DNA from: Gramella sp. MAR_2010_147
GTDB lineage: Bacteria > Bacteroidota > Bacteroidia > Flavobacteriales > Flavobacteriaceae
Direction of reading: 5' to 3'
Length of the DNA stretch: 64,000 nucleotides
Assembly (NCBI RefSeq): GCF_900105135.1
Contig: NZ_LT629741.1
Coordinates: 2,294,001 to 2,358,000 of the forward strand
Shown here: piece by piece, positions 61,557 through 64,000 of the stretch
Numbering within the stretch: position 1 is the stretch's first letter
Layout: every line of letters starts with the position of its first letter
Program-made: the position numbers and the translations under genes
The notes under the pieces: model-generated
The model's database searches: none
The model's input: only the letters and a program-made list of their open reading frames with translations
What the model was told of the DNA's origin: nothing

Positions 61557-62521
61557 TAGCCAGCTTTTTTTCTTACTTTTTTCAGGACTTTATTTGCAAC
61601 CATCCTGGCTTTTTCAGCTCCAATTTTTAAAGCCTTATCAACCTCTTCAAGGTTGTTAATATAATACTCGTATTTTTCACGGGGTTGCTCAAATTTATCC
61701 TTAACGAGGTCAAAAAGTGCCTGTTTTGCATGTCCGTAGCCATAGCCACCAGCTTCATAGTTCTTGCGCATTTCAGCAGTTTGTTCTGTTGTCGCCATTA
61801 ATTGATAAAGGGCAAAAACATTACAGGTGTTGGGATTTTTAGGTTCTTCCAGGGGAGTACTGTCTGTATCAATACTCATTATTTGTTTTCTCAGTTTTTT
61901 ATCGGTCTGGAAAATATTAATTGTATTGTCTTTAGATTTACTCATTTTTGCACCATCGGTTCCAGGTACATACATCGTATCTTTCTGCACCTTCGCTTCA
62001 GGCAATACAAATACTTCTCCCATTTTTGCGTGGAACCTGGAAGCTACATCCCTGGTCATTTCAATATGCTGTAGCTGATCTTTTCCAACTGGAACTATTT
62101 CAGCATCATACAATAGAATATCTGCAGCCATTAACATGGGGTAGGAGAACAAACCACTATTTACATCTTCAAGCCTGTCTGCCTTATCCTTAAAAGAATG
62201 AGCTAACGTGAGTCTTTGGTATGGAAAAAAACAGCTTAAATACCATGAAAGTTCAGTAACCTGAGGGATATCACTCTGGCGATAAAAAACGCTTCTTTCA
62301 ATGTCAAGACCACAGGCTAACCAGGTTGCCGCAACAGAATAGGTGTTTTGCCTAAGTATTTCAGCATCCTTTATTTGAGTAAGCGAATGCATATCTGCAA
62401 TAAAAATAAAAGAATCATTATCAGGTAGATTCGCCATTTCTATTGCCGGGATAATAGCTCCTAAAAGATTTCCAAGGTGAGGGGTTCCGGTACTTTGTAC
62501 TCCTGTAAGTATTCTAGACAT
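61553..62521 (-). CDS. trpS: Tryptophanyl-tRNA synthetase
   Basis: 322-aa class Ic synthetase charging tRNA-Trp. HIGH-type motif TGVQSTGTPHLGNLLGA at residue 6 and KMSKSKDNTINIF near residue 193 are intact. Length is normal. Own TACCTTTG promoter element at 62542-62549. Confidence 0.96.
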   Translation of the reverse strand: MSRILTGVQSTGTPHLGNLLGAIIPAIEMANLPDNDSFIFIADMHSLTQIKDAEILRQNTYSVAATWLACGLDIERSVFYRQSDIPQVTELSWYLSCFFPYQRLTLAHSFKDKADRLEDVNSGLFSYPMLMAADILLYDAEIVPVGKDQLQHIEMTRDVASRFHAKMGEVFVLPEAKVQKDTMYVPGTDGAKMSKSKDNTINIFQTDKKLRKQIMSIDTDSTPLEEPKNPNTCNVFALYQLMATTEQTAEMRKNYEAGGYGYGHAKQALFDLVKDKFEQPREKYEYYINNLEEVDKALKIGAEKARMVANKVLKKVRKKAGY

Positions 62522-62541
62522 TGACTTCTTGAATTTTCTTG

Positions 62542-62549
62542 CAAAGGTA
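62542..62549 (-). promoter_or_regulatory. -7 promoter element of trpS
   Basis: TACCTTTG on the minus strand, 20 bases before the ATG. Confidence 0.55.
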
Positions 62550-62582
62550 CTTTTTTTATATAATTCACTCAGTTCATTTTAC

Positions 62583-62590
62583 TACTTTTG
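62583..62590 (+). promoter_or_regulatory. -7 promoter element of the PlsC-like gene
   Basis: TACTTTTG fits TAnnTTTG, 5 bases before the ATG at 62596; the leader would be almost absent. Confidence 0.45.
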
Positions 62591-62595
62591 GGAAT

Positions 62596-63339
62596 ATGAG
62601 TTTTATTAAATCGGCACTAATCTTATTATGGCGAATATGGTTCTATGTTTTGATGATCGTGCCCATTCTCATTATGTTGCCTTTTCTCATTGTATTTACT
62701 TCTTCTGAAAAATTTTATCCGCAGTTTTTTGTTTGCGCGCGTATCTGGGCGAAAATCATTCTTTTTGGAATGGGTTTTAGAGTTAAAACCAAAGCAGATC
62801 AGGTTCCGAAGAAACATAAAAGCTATATGCTGGTGGCGAACCACACTTCGATGGTAGATATTATGCTGATGCTTTCTATAGTAAAACAACCTTTTGTATT
62901 TATAGGTAAAAAGGAGCTGGGTAAAATCCCAATTTTCGGCTTTTTCTATCGTCGTACCTGTATTCTTGTAGATAGAAATAACCAAAAAAGCAGATTGGGA
63001 GCATTTGAAGAAGCTCAAAGAAGACTTAAACAGGGGAATAGTATTTGTATTTTTCCGGAAGGAGGAGTACCCGGGGATCAATCTATTATTTTAGATCAAT
63101 TTAAAGATGGCGCTTTCAGACTGGCCATTGAACATCAAATTCCAATTGTGCCTATTACTTTCCATGACAATAAGAAACGCTTTCCCTATAAATTATTTGC
63201 TGGAGGACCCGGCACTTTAAGAGTGAAAATTCATCATTTTATTTGTACTGAAGGCCTGGAAGCTACTCAAAGAAAGCAACTAAAAGATCAAACCTATAAG
63301 ATCATTCTTCGTGAGCTTACAGATCCTGGCACTTGTTAG
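62596..63339 (+). CDS. 1-acyl-sn-glycerol-3-phosphate acyltransferase (PlsC family)
   Basis: 247-aa membrane-bound acyltransferase making phosphatidic acid. One or two N-terminal helices (about 8-45), then block I NHTSMVDIMLM (H-x4-D, near residue 78) and block III FPEGGVPGDQ. The frame is open 19 codons upstream, but ATG at 62596 is chosen because the TACTTTTG element lies inside that extension. Convergent with the outer-membrane barrel gene, 4-base overlap. Confidence 0.92.
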   Translation: MSFIKSALILLWRIWFYVLMIVPILIMLPFLIVFTSSEKFYPQFFVCARIWAKIILFGMGFRVKTKADQVPKKHKSYMLVANHTSMVDIMLMLSIVKQPFVFIGKKELGKIPIFGFFYRRTCILVDRNNQKSRLGAFEEAQRRLKQGNSICIFPEGGVPGDQSIILDQFKDGAFRLAIEHQIPIVPITFHDNKKRFPYKLFAGGPGTLRVKIHHFICTEGLEATQRKQLKDQTYKIILRELTDPGTC

Positions 63340-64000
63340 AACCTAAAGTTGAGCCCGGAGTACACACCAAAGTTTACCGGTTGTACATCGTTTACCCTGT
63401 CAAACGTATTAATTTGGTATTTAAAGATAGGTTCAACGCTTATGCTAAATTTATCGGTGAGTTTATAATCCATTCCCAAACCAATATTAGTGCTAAAACT
63501 GGTACTATTGATATTGGTCGCTTCTCCAAGGTCCGTTTTTATTTCACCGGAAATTAACTGAACTCTATTATTGTCCAGAAAAAGGCTGCTTCCACCCCCA
63601 ATAATATTTAGTCCAAATTTCTTATCTATCAGGCTGTACTCCATTTCAAGCGGTATTTCAATATACCCAAATTGCTGATTTAGTTCTCCAGGAGTAACTA
63701 CAGCTGTTGTGAGTGAATTATTATTTTCCATTCCGCCCATGGGCAAGCCACTATCTGAGGGTGAGTTATCTGTGATCGCAATATTATCTTCCAGCGGACT
63801 GATATTTTCAAAACTCGCAGACATTGCAGAGGGAGAATATGAGATATCTCTCACATTTTTGTTAATGTCAATTTTACTTATTCCCGTTCTTATTTTAAGT
63901 CGGTTAGAAATTTTATAGGCTATTTTAACACCGTAGGATAATGTTACTTCAGAGGAGTTTGAATTATTAGCCAGTTGATTGGAAAGCTCATTTCCGCTTC
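63336..64000 (-). CDS. Outer-membrane beta-barrel protein (5' end outside window)
   Basis: C-terminal about 221 residues of a gene that is open to the right edge of the window. The visible part is made of alternating beta-strands (FGYIEIPLEMEYSLIDKKFG, FSISVEPIFKYQI) and ends with the aromatic C-terminal strand PVNFGVYSGLNFRF, as in OmpA-like or porin-type barrels. A polar insert of about 60 residues (Ser/Asn/Pro-rich) looks like an exposed loop. The signal peptide and any N-terminal domain lie outside. Confidence 0.82.
   Translation of the reverse strand, partial: SGNELSNQLANNSNSSEVTLSYGVKIAYKISNRLKIRTGISKIDINKNVRDISYSPSAMSASFENISPLEDNIAITDNSPSDSGLPMGGMENNNSLTTAVVTPGELNQQFGYIEIPLEMEYSLIDKKFGLNIIGGGSSLFLDNNRVQLISGEIKTDLGEATNINSTSFSTNIGLGMDYKLTDKFSISVEPIFKYQINTFDRVNDVQPVNFGVYSGLNFRF

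Overview
The window is a gene-dense, AT-rich chromosomal segment from a member of the Bacteroidota, most likely a marine Flavobacteriaceae close to Gramella/Christiangramia or Salegentibacter. The evidence for this is the family content (PorW/SprE of the type IX secretion system, DUF4175, DUF4254, DUF4292, DUF4837, DUF5687, DUF6168, DUF6427, GlnRS, an AtpB with a long histidine-rich N-terminus), the near absence of Shine-Dalgarno sequences, frequent TTG starts, and promoters carrying the Bacteroidota -7 element TAnnTTTG. I see no transposase, integrase, phage module, CRISPR array or restriction system. It looks like core chromosome.

Layout. 1-4.1 kb: the 3' part of an S41 peptidase, a fatty acid hydroxylase, an ElaA-type acetyltransferase with rpiB, a 490-bp very AT-rich gap that I treat as a weak candidate replication origin, a DUF2007 gene and an unlisted 56-codon membrane-protein ORF. 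4.2-13.4 kb: rnr, a LysE exporter, tRNA-Cys(GCA), folB/glnS (divergent), a YtxH/holin-like/small-protein cassette, an SPFH protein and gltX. 13.4-20 kb: DUF4175, ybeY, mnmG and a methyltransferase, with two perfect 16-bp parS-type palindromes on either side of mnmG, the first of them inside the last codons of ybeY. 20-30.8 kb: OmpH-like lipoprotein, DoxX, holB, pgk, a LysM lytic transglycosylase, DUF4837, tatA, an M23 peptidase, a GH3-like adenylating enzyme and DUF6909.

30.8-40.8 kb: a small surface-polysaccharide group (rfbC, rfbD, UDP-glucuronate decarboxylase-like, GT2, CapK/PaaK-like ligase), purD, DUF6341/DUF6427, DUF4254, GT9 and a PaaE-type reductase. 40.8-52 kb: a DUF5687/ABC pair, porW, bactofilin and the ATP synthase operon atpZ-(DUF6168)-B-E-F-H-A-G. 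That operon lacks atpD and atpC and carries an inverted repeat in three of its gene junctions and a REP-like element at its end. 52-58.8 kb: an envelope run (lipoprotein, flippase, dut, nucleotidyltransferase, TPR protein, DUF4292, EnvC-like). 58.8-64 kb: thioesterase, an HU-like/SPOR membrane protein, dprA, trpS, a PlsC acyltransferase and the 3' part of an outer-membrane barrel gene.

Most genes serve translation, energy, nucleotide metabolism and envelope building. The strongest less-ordinary signals are the parS pair, the HU-like/SPOR protein, the GH3-DUF6909 module (DUF6909 has nucleoside-phosphorylase-like motifs) and the hairpins within the atp operon.
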